Positions 33,820-43,470 of a stretch of DNA of 64,000 nt are shown here, in pieces. Origin of the DNA: CG2-30-58-95 sp964618215. GTDB lineage: Bacteria; Chloroflexota; Anaerolineae; Anaerolineales; Villigracilaceae. The notes beneath the pieces are model-generated. The model saw only the letters and a program-made list of their open reading frames with translations, had not been told where the DNA came from and did not search any database. The translations under genes and the position numbers were made by a program. Position 1 is the stretch's first letter. Each line of letters begins with the position of its first letter. The stretch lies in assembly GCA_964618215.1 (NCBI GenBank), contig CAZTZE010000007.1, forward strand, positions 1-64,000, given 5' to 3'.

Positions 33820-35768
33820 ACCAACAGTTTTCTCTTCACAATCGTCATCGAAGAACTGGCAGACCGGCGCCCTCTGGCAGCATGGCGCGGGCGGGAAAAT
33901 ATCTACTGCATTACCGCGGCCTGGCGGTTTTGCCCTATATTTTCCTGATTATTGCCACCCTGGCGCAATTGGCCGTCCCACGCCTGGTGCGCAACATCAT
34001 TGATGCGGTCACCAGCGGGGTGATTGCCACAAAAGTGCTCGAGGCGCTCAATACAATCCCGGCAGCCTTTATGTCCCAGGCTTTGCCCAAAATCCTGGAA
34101 TTCCTGAGTTATCCAGCCAGTTGGACGCAGGATCAATTAATCGCGCAATTGACGGCCGATAAAACCAATGCCCCTCAGGATCTCATCCGCGCCGGCATCA
34201 TCATTGTCATCTTTGCCACCCTGCGCGGGCTTTTCGCTTTTTTACAAGCTTATTGGGCGGAGCGCAACTCACAGTCTGTCGCCTTTGACCTGCGCAATGA
34301 CCTGTTCGCCAAGATCCAGCGCCTGTCGTTCTCGTACCACGACCGCAACCAGACCGGCCAATTGATGATCCGCGCCACCGACGACGTGGAGAAGGTGCGC
34401 ATGTTCATCGGTCAGGGCTTGCTTCAATTACTGGGCGCGATTTTCCTGTTTTCTGGCACGCTGATCATCATCTTCTCCACCAATGCCAAACTGGCGCTGG
34501 TCACGCTCTGGATGCTGCCCGTGGCGGTGATCCTTTTCATGATCTTTGGCAGGATCAGCCAACCGTTATTTGCCAAAGTACAGCAGAAACTATCCGCGCT
34601 GAATACCATTCTGCAGGAAAACCTGGCCGGCATCAAGGTGGTCAAAGCCTTCACGCGTGAGAAGAGCGAAGAGGAGAAGTTCAATGCCGCCGCGGATAAT
34701 CTGATGAACCAGCAACTCGTTATCGCTCGCCTGTTCACTTTCCTGTTCCCGCTGGTTTTCCTGATCGCCAACCTGGGCCAGGCAACCACTCTCTACGCCG
34801 GCGGCCGGCAAATCATCCAGGGCACGCTGACGCTTGGCGAGTGGCAGGAGTTCAGTCTGTACCTGATCTACCTCTTCTTCCCGGTGATGCAGTTTGGCAT
34901 GATCATTACCCAGTTCGGCCAAGCTTCAGCCTCGGCGACGCGCATCTTCGAGATCCTGGATGCGAAAAATGATGTCACCGATAAGGTGACTGCCATTCAA
35001 CTTCCGCCGGTCCAGGGCGAGGTCAAGTTTGATAATGTCAGTTTCCGCTACTTCAGCGGCGGCGACCCGGTGCTGAACAAGGTGAGTTTTGAAACCAAAA
35101 CCGGACAAACGATCGCCCTGCTGGGTGCGACCGGTTCGGGCAAGACCAGCATCATCAATCTCCTGCCGCGCTTCTATGACCCGACCGAGGGGCGCATCAC
35201 TATTGACGGCTACGACCTGCGGGATGTAACCCTCGAATCGCTGCGCGCTCAAATCGGCATTGTCCTGCAGGAGACGACACTCTTCGCCGGAACGATTCGC
35301 GATAACATCGCCTTTGGCAAACCGGACGCGAGCGACGATCAGATCGTCGCAGCCGCAAAGGCAGCCGCGGCTCATGATTTTATCCTCTCTTTCCCGGATG
35401 GCTACGCTACGCCGGTGGGTGAGCGCGGCGCTACGTTGAGCGGTGGCCAGAAGCAGCGCGTTGCCATCGCGCGTGCCTTGCTGCTAAATCCGCGCATCCT
35501 GATCCTGGACGATTCGACCAGTTCTGTGGATCTAGCAACCGAAACCCAGATCCAGGCCGCGCTGGATAAACTGATGCAGGGACGCACCTCCTTTGTCATC
35601 GCCCAGCGAATCAGCACGGTGATGAACGCCGACCAGATCCTGGTGATGGATAAGGGGCAGATCGTTGCCCACGGCCAGCACGAGCAACTGCTCGAAGAAA
35701 ATGAGATTTATGCGGACATCTACACTTCGCAGCTTGTCGGCGACGTGGCTGTGGATGCCGCGTCTTAG
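33816..35768 (+). CDS. ABC exporter half-transporter with degenerate ATPase site
   Basis: 650 residues: six transmembrane helices (about 30-370), then the nucleotide-binding domain with Walker A LLGATGSGKTS, signature LSGGQKQR, and Walker B ILILDDSTSSVD. Two catalytic positions are altered: the Glu after Walker B is Asp, and the H-loop reads VIAQRIST (His to Gln). This is the usual picture for the degenerate half of a heterodimeric exporter such as TM287/288; the next gene supplies the canonical half. The TTG start at 33816 overlaps the MarR stop and follows AAAAGGA; an ATG at 33882 is the alternative. Confidence 0.9.
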   Translation: MNQQFSLHNRHRRTGRPAPSGSMARAGKYLLHYRGLAVLPYIFLIIATLAQLAVPRLVRNIIDAVTSGVIATKVLEALNTIPAAFMSQALPKILEFLSYPASWTQDQLIAQLTADKTNAPQDLIRAGIIIVIFATLRGLFAFLQAYWAERNSQSVAFDLRNDLFAKIQRLSFSYHDRNQTGQLMIRATDDVEKVRMFIGQGLLQLLGAIFLFSGTLIIIFSTNAKLALVTLWMLPVAVILFMIFGRISQPLFAKVQQKLSALNTILQENLAGIKVVKAFTREKSEEEKFNAAADNLMNQQLVIARLFTFLFPLVFLIANLGQATTLYAGGRQIIQGTLTLGEWQEFSLYLIYLFFPVMQFGMIITQFGQASASATRIFEILDAKNDVTDKVTAIQLPPVQGEVKFDNVSFRYFSGGDPVLNKVSFETKTGQTIALLGATGSGKTSIINLLPRFYDPTEGRITIDGYDLRDVTLESLRAQIGIVLQETTLFAGTIRDNIAFGKPDASDDQIVAAAKAAAAHDFILSFPDGYATPVGERGATLSGGQKQRVAIARALLLNPRILILDDSTSSVDLATETQIQAALDKLMQGRTSFVIAQRISTVMNADQILVMDKGQIVAHGQHEQLLEENEIYADIYTSQLVGDVAVDAAS

Positions 35769-35796
35769 TAAATAGGCAAGATCGGAGAGACAACCC

Positions 35797-37797
35797 ATGT
35801 TCCACGGTGGCCCGCGTAGTATATTAGATCAAGAGACTTCCAAACCCAAGCGAACCGGTGAGACTCTGGGGCGATTGGCGCACTATTTCAAACCCTTCTG
35901 GCCTGCCATTTTCATCGCAATGTTATTTGTAATCATGTCAACCTGGGCGCAGGTGACCACACCAGACCTGACCGGCCAATTGGTTGACTGTTACCTTGCC
36001 CCGGCAGCCGCCAATACTTTCGGAGATTTCCCGGGCGTTTCAGGCGGGACGAATACCTCGCAATCGAACTGCTGGCTTTCGGAAGGACGTGATCCGCAAG
36101 GATTTACCCAGAAAGTCATCAAAACTGCACTCACGAACGGTGGATTTCCCCTACCCAAGGCGGATGCAGCCAGCATGACTCAGGCCGAGCGTTTTGCCGG
36201 GTTGGGGCGCCTGGTTGTGTTGATCGTCATCCTGTATGTGGGTGGTGCGCTACTTACCGGCGGCACCTTCTTCGCGATGACCTGGGCCGGGCAGCACGTC
36301 CTCAAAAGTCTGCGGTCAGATGTTTTTGAGCATCTGCACCGCCTGCCGATCAGTTATTACGCTGAGCATGTGGCTGGCGATTTGATGAGCCGCATCACCA
36401 ACGATACTGAGACCATCGCGCAGGCGATCAACTTCGCCCTGGTCAATGTGGCCAGCGGTATCCTGTTGTTGGTCTGGGTTGCCTACAATATGCTGAGCAA
36501 GAACGTGCCTTTTGCCCTGCTCAGCATGACAGTGATGCCATTCATGCTCATCGCGACCTTGTGGTTTTCCTCGCAGGCACGCAAAGCTTTCCGCAAAACG
36601 CGGACCGAAATCGGCAATGTCAATGCCGAGTTGCAGGAGAATATCGCCGCGGTGCGTGAGGTACAGGCCTTCAACCGCGCCGAGGAGAACATCGAACAGT
36701 TCCGCACGGTCAATGCCGCCAACCGGGATGCCAACGTGCGGGCAGTGGCTTTCACGGCTGCCCTCGCCCCTGCGCTTGAAGCGCTCGGCTACCTGGCGTT
36801 GGCCATCGTTGCCTGCGCTGGCGGTCTGGCCTTGCTCAACGGAGCGAATCTTTTCGGTACGGCGGTCTCCCTCGGCCTGGTCATCACCTTCCTGGCTTAC
36901 GTCCAGCGCTTCAACCAGCCCATCGCGCAAATTTCCGTCCTGTGGACGAACATCCAGAGCGCCATTGCAGGCGCGGAGCGCATCTTCGGCCTGCTGGATG
37001 TCCAGCCGGCCATCCAGGATCTGCCGGATGCAAAAGCGATGCCCAAGATCGAGGGTCGGGTCGAATTCTCGAACGTTTCGGCTGAGTATGTGGACGGCCA
37101 GCCTGTGCTAAATGGCGTCAGCTTCATTGCCCAGCCTGGGCAGAGCATCGCTGTCGTCGGTCCGACCGGCGCGGGCAAAACCACGATCATCAACCTGATC
37201 CCGCGCTTTTACGACGTCACCGGTGGCGCGGTGCTGATTGACGGTATGGATGTCCGCAACGTGACCGCCGAATCGTTGCGCGCCCAGATCGGCATCGTAT
37301 TGCAGGATACTTTTATGTTCAGTACCACGGTGATGGAAAATATCCGCTTTGGGCGGCCAGATGCCACAGACGAAGAGGTCTTCGCCGCGGCCAGGCTGGC
37401 CCACGCGAACACCTTCATCGAGCGCTTACCCGAAAAATATCAAACTGTTTTGGGTGAACGCGGCTCCGGCCTGAGCCAGGGACAGCGGCAGTTGCTGGCC
37501 ATCGCCCGCGCCGCGCTGGCCGACCCGCGCATCCTGATCCTGGACGAGGCCACCTCCAGCGTGGACACGCGCACCGAACGCTTGATCCAGCAAGCCCTGT
37601 TGAAATTACTCCAGGGACGCACCTCGTTCGTCATTGCTCACCGTTTGAGCACCATCCGTAATGCAGACCTGGTTTTGGTCATCAACGAGGGTGAGATCGT
37701 CGAGCGCGGCAGGCACGAGGAACTGCTGGCGAAGAAGGGCTTCTATTACAACCTGTATATGAGCCAGTTCCGCCGCGATCCGATCAGAGAAAATTAA
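35797..37797 (+). CDS. ABC exporter half-transporter with canonical ATPase site
   Basis: 666 residues. Transmembrane domain, then Walker A VVGPTGAGKTT, signature LSQGQRQ, Walker B ILILDEATSSVD and H-loop VIAHRLST, all catalytic residues present. Between TM1 and TM2 there is an unusually long extracytoplasmic segment (about residues 60-135) with two Cys (DCYLAPA and NCWLSEG) that could form a disulfide. Pairs with the preceding degenerate half to form a heterodimeric drug or lipid exporter under the MarR regulator. AGAGACAA lies upstream of the ATG. Confidence 0.9.
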   Translation: MFHGGPRSILDQETSKPKRTGETLGRLAHYFKPFWPAIFIAMLFVIMSTWAQVTTPDLTGQLVDCYLAPAAANTFGDFPGVSGGTNTSQSNCWLSEGRDPQGFTQKVIKTALTNGGFPLPKADAASMTQAERFAGLGRLVVLIVILYVGGALLTGGTFFAMTWAGQHVLKSLRSDVFEHLHRLPISYYAEHVAGDLMSRITNDTETIAQAINFALVNVASGILLLVWVAYNMLSKNVPFALLSMTVMPFMLIATLWFSSQARKAFRKTRTEIGNVNAELQENIAAVREVQAFNRAEENIEQFRTVNAANRDANVRAVAFTAALAPALEALGYLALAIVACAGGLALLNGANLFGTAVSLGLVITFLAYVQRFNQPIAQISVLWTNIQSAIAGAERIFGLLDVQPAIQDLPDAKAMPKIEGRVEFSNVSAEYVDGQPVLNGVSFIAQPGQSIAVVGPTGAGKTTIINLIPRFYDVTGGAVLIDGMDVRNVTAESLRAQIGIVLQDTFMFSTTVMENIRFGRPDATDEEVFAAARLAHANTFIERLPEKYQTVLGERGSGLSQGQRQLLAIARAALADPRILILDEATSSVDTRTERLIQQALLKLLQGRTSFVIAHRLSTIRNADLVLVINEGEIVERGRHEELLAKKGFYYNLYMSQFRRDPIREN

Positions 37798-39143
37798 CCC
37801 GCGGCCTTTTCCTTCTCTGCCGGGTTTGGCCCTGCGCTGCGCACGTTGATCAGTTTCTTTAGAATATCGAACCAGAATGGCGCGCCTTGCGCTGCGGCTG
37901 CGCCGCTCATCATGAGACCGGCAAACTTGGCAAGCCCGCTTGACCAATCAATTGGAAAGTTGGATACATATTTGCAGACCGTTTGCCCCTTCTCATCCTT
38001 GCCGGAGAATCCGAATACCTGGTCGGCATTGACTGGAATGAACGCACATTGTTTACCGCCAGTGTCAAAAGGAGTCAAAGTCCATCCGAGGGGGAGGTTG
38101 AGAGCAGTTAGCTCTTCCTGTAATTCTTTCACCGAGGCGACCGGACTTGTTCCAGCCTGTCTTGGCTCTGTTCCAGGTAGCGGAGTCTGGGTTTGTTGTG
38201 CATAGGCCGTGGCGTTGGCGACGATGGCCTGGCGCAAGGTCGGCTCACGCCAGAGAGAGGTGGCGATATTGATGGAATCCACGTTCAAGAGCAGGGCGAG
38301 GACAATGCCGATCGCAAAGGCGATGAACTGCGCCCTCCGTTTGTACCATCCGGAAAGACGATCCATCGAGTCGTTGAACCAAGTCTCGACGTTATTCCGC
38401 GCGGTTGCTAGCCCTTGTTCACCCTGCTTGGCATATTCTTCCGCGCCAGCCAGCAGGGCGCCCAATGCTTTCCTTGTACTGGGATAGATTGTTTCCATGG
38501 CGAGCAAACCCAGCCGCAGTTGGTGGAGAGTCAAATCTTTGTTTTGTCTGTCAGGTGCGACTTTCTGCTGCTCCTTGATCATCTTCTGATAGTACGCATC
38601 TATTTGCGGGAGCGCCAGGTCTATTGCCGGTTTGAATTCGGAATATTTCTCCCCGTAGAACTGCATCTGCAACTTAAGGCTGTCAACGGCTGCATCCCCA
38701 AGCCGGGTTCCGGCGATCTGTTTGGCGGTCGCCAGCAAGGCTTCGAGATCTTCTGCGGCCAATTTTCTCTCATCCGGATTGGCGATGGAGGCGACCTGGG
38801 CTTCCACCTCTGCCAGGGCTTTCTTGACCGGCCAGGCCTCTGTACCCGCGCTCATGACAATATCGAACAACGCCAGAGCGAATTTATCAGCCGGGATATA
38901 GGATTGCTTCTTATGAGTGCCGGAACTAAGACCGGCGATCAAGGGGTGGTTATAGAGTATCGCGGTCAACTCCTGGCCTTCATCCAGGCCGCCGAGCATG
39001 GATCGGATGGCGCCTTTCATACCGTTGGCGCGCCATTTGAATAGATTGGCGATCCATTCCTGGAATTGCATGGCGGAGATGCTTAGTACCAGCCACATGA
39101 AGACGAGACCGATAGCGACTTCGAGAATTTCTTGCAGGTACAT
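37794..39143 (-). CDS. Uncharacterised membrane protein
   Basis: 449 residues, not recognised. A transmembrane helix is at residues 5-27 (LEVAIGLVFMWLVLSISAMQF), a second near 268-290 (FIAFAIGIVLALLLN) and a weaker one near 400-415. The region between is soluble and helical with many charged residues (about 60-255). The segment after the second helix is rich in Gln/Thr and Pro and likely lies outside the membrane. It ends overlapping the convergent ABC exporter stop by 4 bp. No enzymatic motif seen. Confidence 0.75.
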   Translation of the reverse strand: MYLQEILEVAIGLVFMWLVLSISAMQFQEWIANLFKWRANGMKGAIRSMLGGLDEGQELTAILYNHPLIAGLSSGTHKKQSYIPADKFALALFDIVMSAGTEAWPVKKALAEVEAQVASIANPDERKLAAEDLEALLATAKQIAGTRLGDAAVDSLKLQMQFYGEKYSEFKPAIDLALPQIDAYYQKMIKEQQKVAPDRQNKDLTLHQLRLGLLAMETIYPSTRKALGALLAGAEEYAKQGEQGLATARNNVETWFNDSMDRLSGWYKRRAQFIAFAIGIVLALLLNVDSINIATSLWREPTLRQAIVANATAYAQQTQTPLPGTEPRQAGTSPVASVKELQEELTALNLPLGWTLTPFDTGGKQCAFIPVNADQVFGFSGKDEKGQTVCKYVSNFPIDWSSGLAKFAGLMMSGAAAAQGAPFWFDILKKLINVRSAGPNPAEKEKAAG

Positions 39144-39226
39144 GATATCCTCCTTGATTTTATTTTAGGTTTGGACGGGACGAGGTAATTTTAGTATATA
39201 GAAAAACACAATCTAATGCAAGGCCT

Positions 39227-40141
39227 TTATGCGTCCAATTTGCCGGCCAGATTTCGACCATGAGACTGATGGACCAAATAAATACCCGCCAGCACGGCGA
39301 TGCCGCCCAGCAATTGGATCGGCTGCGGCACTTCTTTCAGTAATGGGATGGCGAGGATGGTGGTCATTACCGGCTGGCCGATCATGGTCGGGGCGACGAC
39401 CGAGGCAGGCAGGTGGCCCAAAGCATAAGAAACCGCCACGTAGCCGATGATCTGTGAGACCAGGGCGGTGGCGAGGAAGACCAGCCAGGTTTGGGTTGTG
39501 TAACCGGTCAGAGGGAAGCCCAGGGCGAGATTAATGACCAGCAGGCCCAGGCTGGCGCTGACGGCTACCAGCCAGATGTACGAAATCGGGTCAAGATGTT
39601 GTCGTCCGCGTTGTGTAGCCAGATAATAGCCGGCGTAGAAGACGCCGGCCGCGCTTGCCATCAGGTCTCCGATCCCGATTGTGGGGTGGATGAAAAAGTC
39701 GGCGCTCATCACCAAAGCCGCGCCGCACAGCGCCAAACCCAGCCCGAGCCAGAAGTCCTTTTTCAATTTTTCGCGGAATACCAGCATGGCTACCAGCGCC
39801 ACCCAAAGCGGCGCGGTGTTGCCCAGCAGGGTGGCATTGGATGCGGTGGTGTAATCCAGGGAGGTGTTCCAGAAAGCCAGGTCGAAAGCAGAAAAAAGAC
39901 CACCCAGGATGGGAAAAATGATGTTTGTTCTATTGAGTGTGCAATTTTTTAGGCAGCGATAGGCAAAAAAGGGCGCCAGCATGAACGCGGCGAAGAAGAG
40001 GCGGTAGAAACCGGTGATGGGTCCGGGGGCATCCGCCCAGCGCACAAACATGGCGGATAAACTCAGCGCCAGGATGCCGATCACAAGCGCCAGGTACGGT
40101 AACAGCTTGGTTTTTCGAGTAGAAGTTGCAGCGATGTTCAT
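39227..40141 (-). CDS. DMT superfamily (EamA) transporter
   Basis: About 304 residues with ten hydrophobic segments in two EamA repeats; the first repeat contains AMFVRWADAPGPITGFYRLFF and the second AGYYLATQRGRQHLDPISYIW. Members export metabolites or drugs; substrate unknown. The start is uncertain: ATG at 40141 gives a normal family N-terminus, an ATG at 40177 would add 12 residues, and neither has a Shine-Dalgarno. Confidence 0.87.
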   Translation of the reverse strand: MNIAATSTRKTKLLPYLALVIGILALSLSAMFVRWADAPGPITGFYRLFFAAFMLAPFFAYRCLKNCTLNRTNIIFPILGGLFSAFDLAFWNTSLDYTTASNATLLGNTAPLWVALVAMLVFREKLKKDFWLGLGLALCGAALVMSADFFIHPTIGIGDLMASAAGVFYAGYYLATQRGRQHLDPISYIWLVAVSASLGLLVINLALGFPLTGYTTQTWLVFLATALVSQIIGYVAVSYALGHLPASVVAPTMIGQPVMTTILAIPLLKEVPQPIQLLGGIAVLAGIYLVHQSHGRNLAGKLDA

Positions 40142-40289
40142 GTAAGTTGCTTGGGTAGGGTAGCGGAATTCTATCATGAACCAATTTGATGGCGGGCATA
40201 ATGAACAATATTAGCTTTCGTTTGTAGTGAAGCACGAAGTGCAACGGAGTGCTTCTTGCAAAACGCCACTTCGCAGACTGCGTGGCGTA

Positions 40290-41045
40290 CTACGAGCCGA
40301 GTTCCTCGCCGCGTTGGATGCTCGCCAACAGGACAGGCAGATCTTTCAGATTCGAGATGATGGCTTGGGGTTGGATATCCAATGCTCCATCCGGGGGCAA
40401 TTCTGCCCGCCGCGTGATCCAAATGCTGTAAATCCCCAACTGGTTTGCCCCGAGAACATCCGCAGACAGGGTATCCCCGATCATGACAGCCTGCTCGGGC
40501 TGGATTTTGAAGTAGTCGAGGGCGATCTGGAAGATGCGCGGGTGCGGTTTGCGGATACCGCAGGCAGCCGAGGTGATAACGAAGTCGAAATATGGACGCA
40601 ATCCCCACTGATCTACCTGGTATTGCACGTTTATATCGTCAGAGGCGTTGGAAATCATGCCCAACCGGTAGCCTTGAGCCTTGAGCGTTGTAAGGGTGGG
40701 GATGGCGTCGTCTTCTGCGTACCAGTTGCCGCGCGTGACGCTGTACATGGCGTCCAGCGCGGCGCGCAGGACAGGCTGCGGGACGTGAGCGTATCCCTTC
40801 CCGGTCAACAGGCCGTGCAGGGCCGCGAAGGAGGTGCGTTCGACGTGATCCTCACTGCGCTGGGCGTAGTAGGCGTCTATGAATGTCCCGAATTCGTCAT
40901 AGAACTTTTGGCTGTCAATCGGAATCCCGGCGCGTTGCAAAACCTTGACCAATTCCTGGTCGGCGCGGACGAAGACGGGCGGCCAGGGGTCTTTGGCGTA
41001 GATCAATGTGCTGCCAAGATCGAAGAAAACAACTTCAAGGGACAT
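40290..41045 (-). CDS. HAD superfamily hydrolase
   Basis: 251 residues. Motif I is FFDLGSTL: the nucleophile Asp is present, but the second Asp of DxD is Gly, which would weaken classical phosphatase acid-base chemistry. Motif II is MISNASDD, motif III Lys in GIRKPHPRIF, motif IV GDTLSADVLGA. Cap domain at about 15-95. Substrate unknown. Confidence 0.85.
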   Translation of the reverse strand: MSLEVVFFDLGSTLIYAKDPWPPVFVRADQELVKVLQRAGIPIDSQKFYDEFGTFIDAYYAQRSEDHVERTSFAALHGLLTGKGYAHVPQPVLRAALDAMYSVTRGNWYAEDDAIPTLTTLKAQGYRLGMISNASDDINVQYQVDQWGLRPYFDFVITSAACGIRKPHPRIFQIALDYFKIQPEQAVMIGDTLSADVLGANQLGIYSIWITRRAELPPDGALDIQPQAIISNLKDLPVLLASIQRGEELGS

Positions 41046-41060
41046 AGCAGGTTTAAGGAA

Positions 41061-41198
41061 AGGCTAAAATCAATACTGTTTAGATTAGTCTGCAGAGACG
41101 GCTCCTCGCGAAGCATCCTGCGGACACGCCGTCGGGCATACCACTTCGTAGCACTTTGGGAGCCCGACCATCTAAACTAAACAGTATTGAGGCTAATT
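41061..41198. repeat. Long inverted repeat with CAATACTGTTTAG arms
   Basis: Arms CAATACTGTTTAG (41071-41083) and CTAAACAGTATTG (41177-41189), extended outward by AGGCTAA. The interior contains CTCGCGAAGCATCCTGCGG, the shared REP-like core. It lies between divergently annotated 5' and 3' ends (HAD start, rny end). Confidence 0.75.
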
Positions 41199-41225
41199 TC
41201 ACACAGCATAACCATTCGACCACGC

Positions 41226-41281
41226 GACTATCCGACTACGTGACTATTCGACTACCCAACTACGCAACTACCCAACTATTT
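41226..41281. repeat. Degenerate 8-bp tandem repeat
   Basis: Seven units such as GACTATCC, GACTACGT, GACTACCC, AACTACCC directly at the 3' end of rny; the unit is the same as in the E2 linker tract at 6835-6876. Confidence 0.85.
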
Positions 41282-42808
41282 CGCATAATCCACCGCCCGC
41301 GTCTCGCGGATCACCGTCACGCGGATCTGGCCGGGATAGTGCATCGTCTCCTCGATCTTCTTGGCGATGTCACGCGCCAGGCGCGTGGCGGCCAGGTCGT
41401 CTATATCCTCGGGCTTGACGATGATGCGCACCTCGCGCCCGGCCTGGATGGCATAGGCCTGGTTGACGCCCGGGAATGTCATGGACATATCCTCCAGGGC
41501 GCGGATTCGCTTGATGTAGGCTTCCAGGTCTTCGCGCCGTGCGCCGGGACGTGCGCCCGAGATGGCATCCGCCGATTCAGCGATCACCGCCTCGACCGAA
41601 TCCTGATCCACCTCGTGATGGTGCGCGGCAATTGCGTTGACGACGAGCGGGTTCACGCCGTAACGTTTGGCAAATTCAGCGCCCAGCAAGGCGTGTGTGC
41701 CTTCCTGGTTGTGATCCATCGCCTTGCCCAGGTCGTGCAGGAAGCCGCCCTGTTTGGCGATTTCGATGTTTGCGCCCAACTCGGCCGCCAGGATGCCGGC
41801 CAGCTTGGCCACTTCCACGGCATGGGACAGTTGGTTCTGCCCATAGGAGGTGCGGAACTTTAGCCGCCCCATCATGCGCAGCACTTCGGAATGGATGCCG
41901 GCCACGCCGGCGTCGAAGGCGGCCTCTTCGCCAGCCTCGACGATGACCTTTTCAATCGCCTTCTGTTCGTCGTCTAGCACCTTTTCGATGTGCGCCGGGT
42001 GGATACGGCCGTCCAGGATCAGGCGGGCGAGGGCGCGCCGGGCCACCTCACGCCGCACCGGGTCGAAGCATGAGATCGTCACCGCCTCGGGCGTGTCGTC
42101 CACGATCACGTCAACACCCGCGGCCTGTTCGAAGGCGCGGATATTGCGTCCGTTGCGGCCGACGATGCGGCCCTTCATCTCTTCGTTAGGCAGCGGGACA
42201 AGCGAGGTCGCCACCTCAGCCACACGGTCGGAGGCGATGCGCTGGATCGAATCCGCGATCAATTTTCGGGCGCGGCGTTCACCTTCCTCGCGCGCCTCGG
42301 TTTCGATCTGGCGGATGATGCGCGCCATATCGTTGCGCGCGTCTTTTTCTACTTCACCCAGCAGGATGGTGCGCGCCTCGTCTATGCTCATCTGGGCGAT
42401 CTTCTGCAGCTCATCCATTTGTTCCTGGTGCATTTTTTCGATCTCGTTGAAACGCCGGTCAACTGTGCTTTGGCGCTTGTTCAGGGCTTGTTCGCGCTGT
42501 TCGAGGCGTTCCACGCGCAGGTCCAGCTCGGAGCGGCGCCGCTGCAAGCGTTCATCCTCGCGGCTGAGTTCTGAGCGCAGGCGCCCGATCTCGGTCTCGG
42601 CAGCCTGAACAACCTTGAGGGCATTGTCCCGCGCCTGGATTTCGATGGTCCGGGCTTGTTCTTTGGCTTTCTGAAGGATATTTTCCGCTTTTTCGTGTTG
42701 CTGCCGCTGCGCCTTCTCGGAGAGATAGCGGTTGAAAAAATAACCAACCGCCAAGCCCACGATCAGGGCGAGAGCCATAATCAAATAGTCCATTGGATTC
42801 GGATTCAT
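41276..42808 (-). CDS. rny: Ribonuclease Y
   Basis: 510 residues. N-terminal membrane helix (LIMALALIVGLAVGYFF), long coiled coil (about 30-190), KH domain (VVPLPNEEMKGRIVGRNGRNIRAFE region, near 205-270) and HD domain with LHDLGKAMD (near 345). It is the membrane-anchored endonuclease that starts mRNA decay. Length and order are standard. The recX gene upstream overlaps its start by 4 nt. Confidence 0.96.
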   Translation of the reverse strand: MNPNPMDYLIMALALIVGLAVGYFFNRYLSEKAQRQQHEKAENILQKAKEQARTIEIQARDNALKVVQAAETEIGRLRSELSREDERLQRRRSELDLRVERLEQREQALNKRQSTVDRRFNEIEKMHQEQMDELQKIAQMSIDEARTILLGEVEKDARNDMARIIRQIETEAREEGERRARKLIADSIQRIASDRVAEVATSLVPLPNEEMKGRIVGRNGRNIRAFEQAAGVDVIVDDTPEAVTISCFDPVRREVARRALARLILDGRIHPAHIEKVLDDEQKAIEKVIVEAGEEAAFDAGVAGIHSEVLRMMGRLKFRTSYGQNQLSHAVEVAKLAGILAAELGANIEIAKQGGFLHDLGKAMDHNQEGTHALLGAEFAKRYGVNPLVVNAIAAHHHEVDQDSVEAVIAESADAISGARPGARREDLEAYIKRIRALEDMSMTFPGVNQAYAIQAGREVRIIVKPEDIDDLAATRLARDIAKKIEETMHYPGQIRVTVIRETRAVDYAK

Positions 42809-43470
42809 AGATTTTCCTCGTTGTCTGTTTTCTCCCTACCGTCCGCCGTCTGGTGCATTTCTAACCAGACTTGAGAGACGAGCGGGGCAATCGTGGAATA
42901 AGAGAAGCCGCGCCGGGCCAGAAATCCGCTCAACTTGTGGCGGAATTCGGAGCGTTCCAGCCCCTCCAGCCTGCGGACGTATTTCCGGGCCGCTTGCCGC
43001 GCCAGGGCTTCATCATCCACGCTTTCTTCCAGAACGGACTGAATGATCTCGTCATTCAAGCCTTTGCGCCGCAGTTCCATGCGCAAGACCGAGCGGCTGC
43101 GCGGCCGGAACTCAGTGCGGTTCTCGACCCAGGTGTGGGCGAAGGCTTCGTCGTTCACCAGTCCATTCTGTTGAAGTCGTTCCAGGGTCGCCTCGATCAA
43201 CGCCTCGGGAATGTTATGCTTGTTCAGGTTCTGCCGCATCTCGGCTGTGGAGCGCGGCCGGTAGCTCAAAAAGTGCAGTGCCTTCTGGTAGACATTCTCC
43301 CGCGCATCCTCGGCCTGCAATGAAGCGATCTTCTCCTCAGCCAGCGTTTGCCCAATTGTTAGCCAAGCGGCAACCACGCGGGTCAATCCAAAGGCAAATT
43401 CTCCATCCAGGTAGAGATTCACCCGCCGGGGATTTTTCTTCTGAGGCTCGATTGCCGTTATCGTTTGCAT
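42805..43470 (-). CDS. recX: RecX family regulatory protein
   Basis: 221 residues of three-helix RecX repeats: ENVYQKALHFLSYRPRSTAEMRQNL, ERLQQNGLVNDEAFAHTWVENR and RRLEGLERSEFRHKLSGFLARRGF. RecX modulates RecA filaments. The N-terminal extension (NLYLDGEFAFGLTRVVAAWL) is common in this group. The ATG at 43470 is chosen because upstream in-frame sequence is repeat-like and not homologous. Overlaps rny by 4 nt. Confidence 0.9.
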   Translation of the reverse strand: MQTITAIEPQKKNPRRVNLYLDGEFAFGLTRVVAAWLTIGQTLAEEKIASLQAEDARENVYQKALHFLSYRPRSTAEMRQNLNKHNIPEALIEATLERLQQNGLVNDEAFAHTWVENRTEFRPRSRSVLRMELRRKGLNDEIIQSVLEESVDDEALARQAARKYVRRLEGLERSEFRHKLSGFLARRGFSYSTIAPLVSQVWLEMHQTADGREKTDNEENL

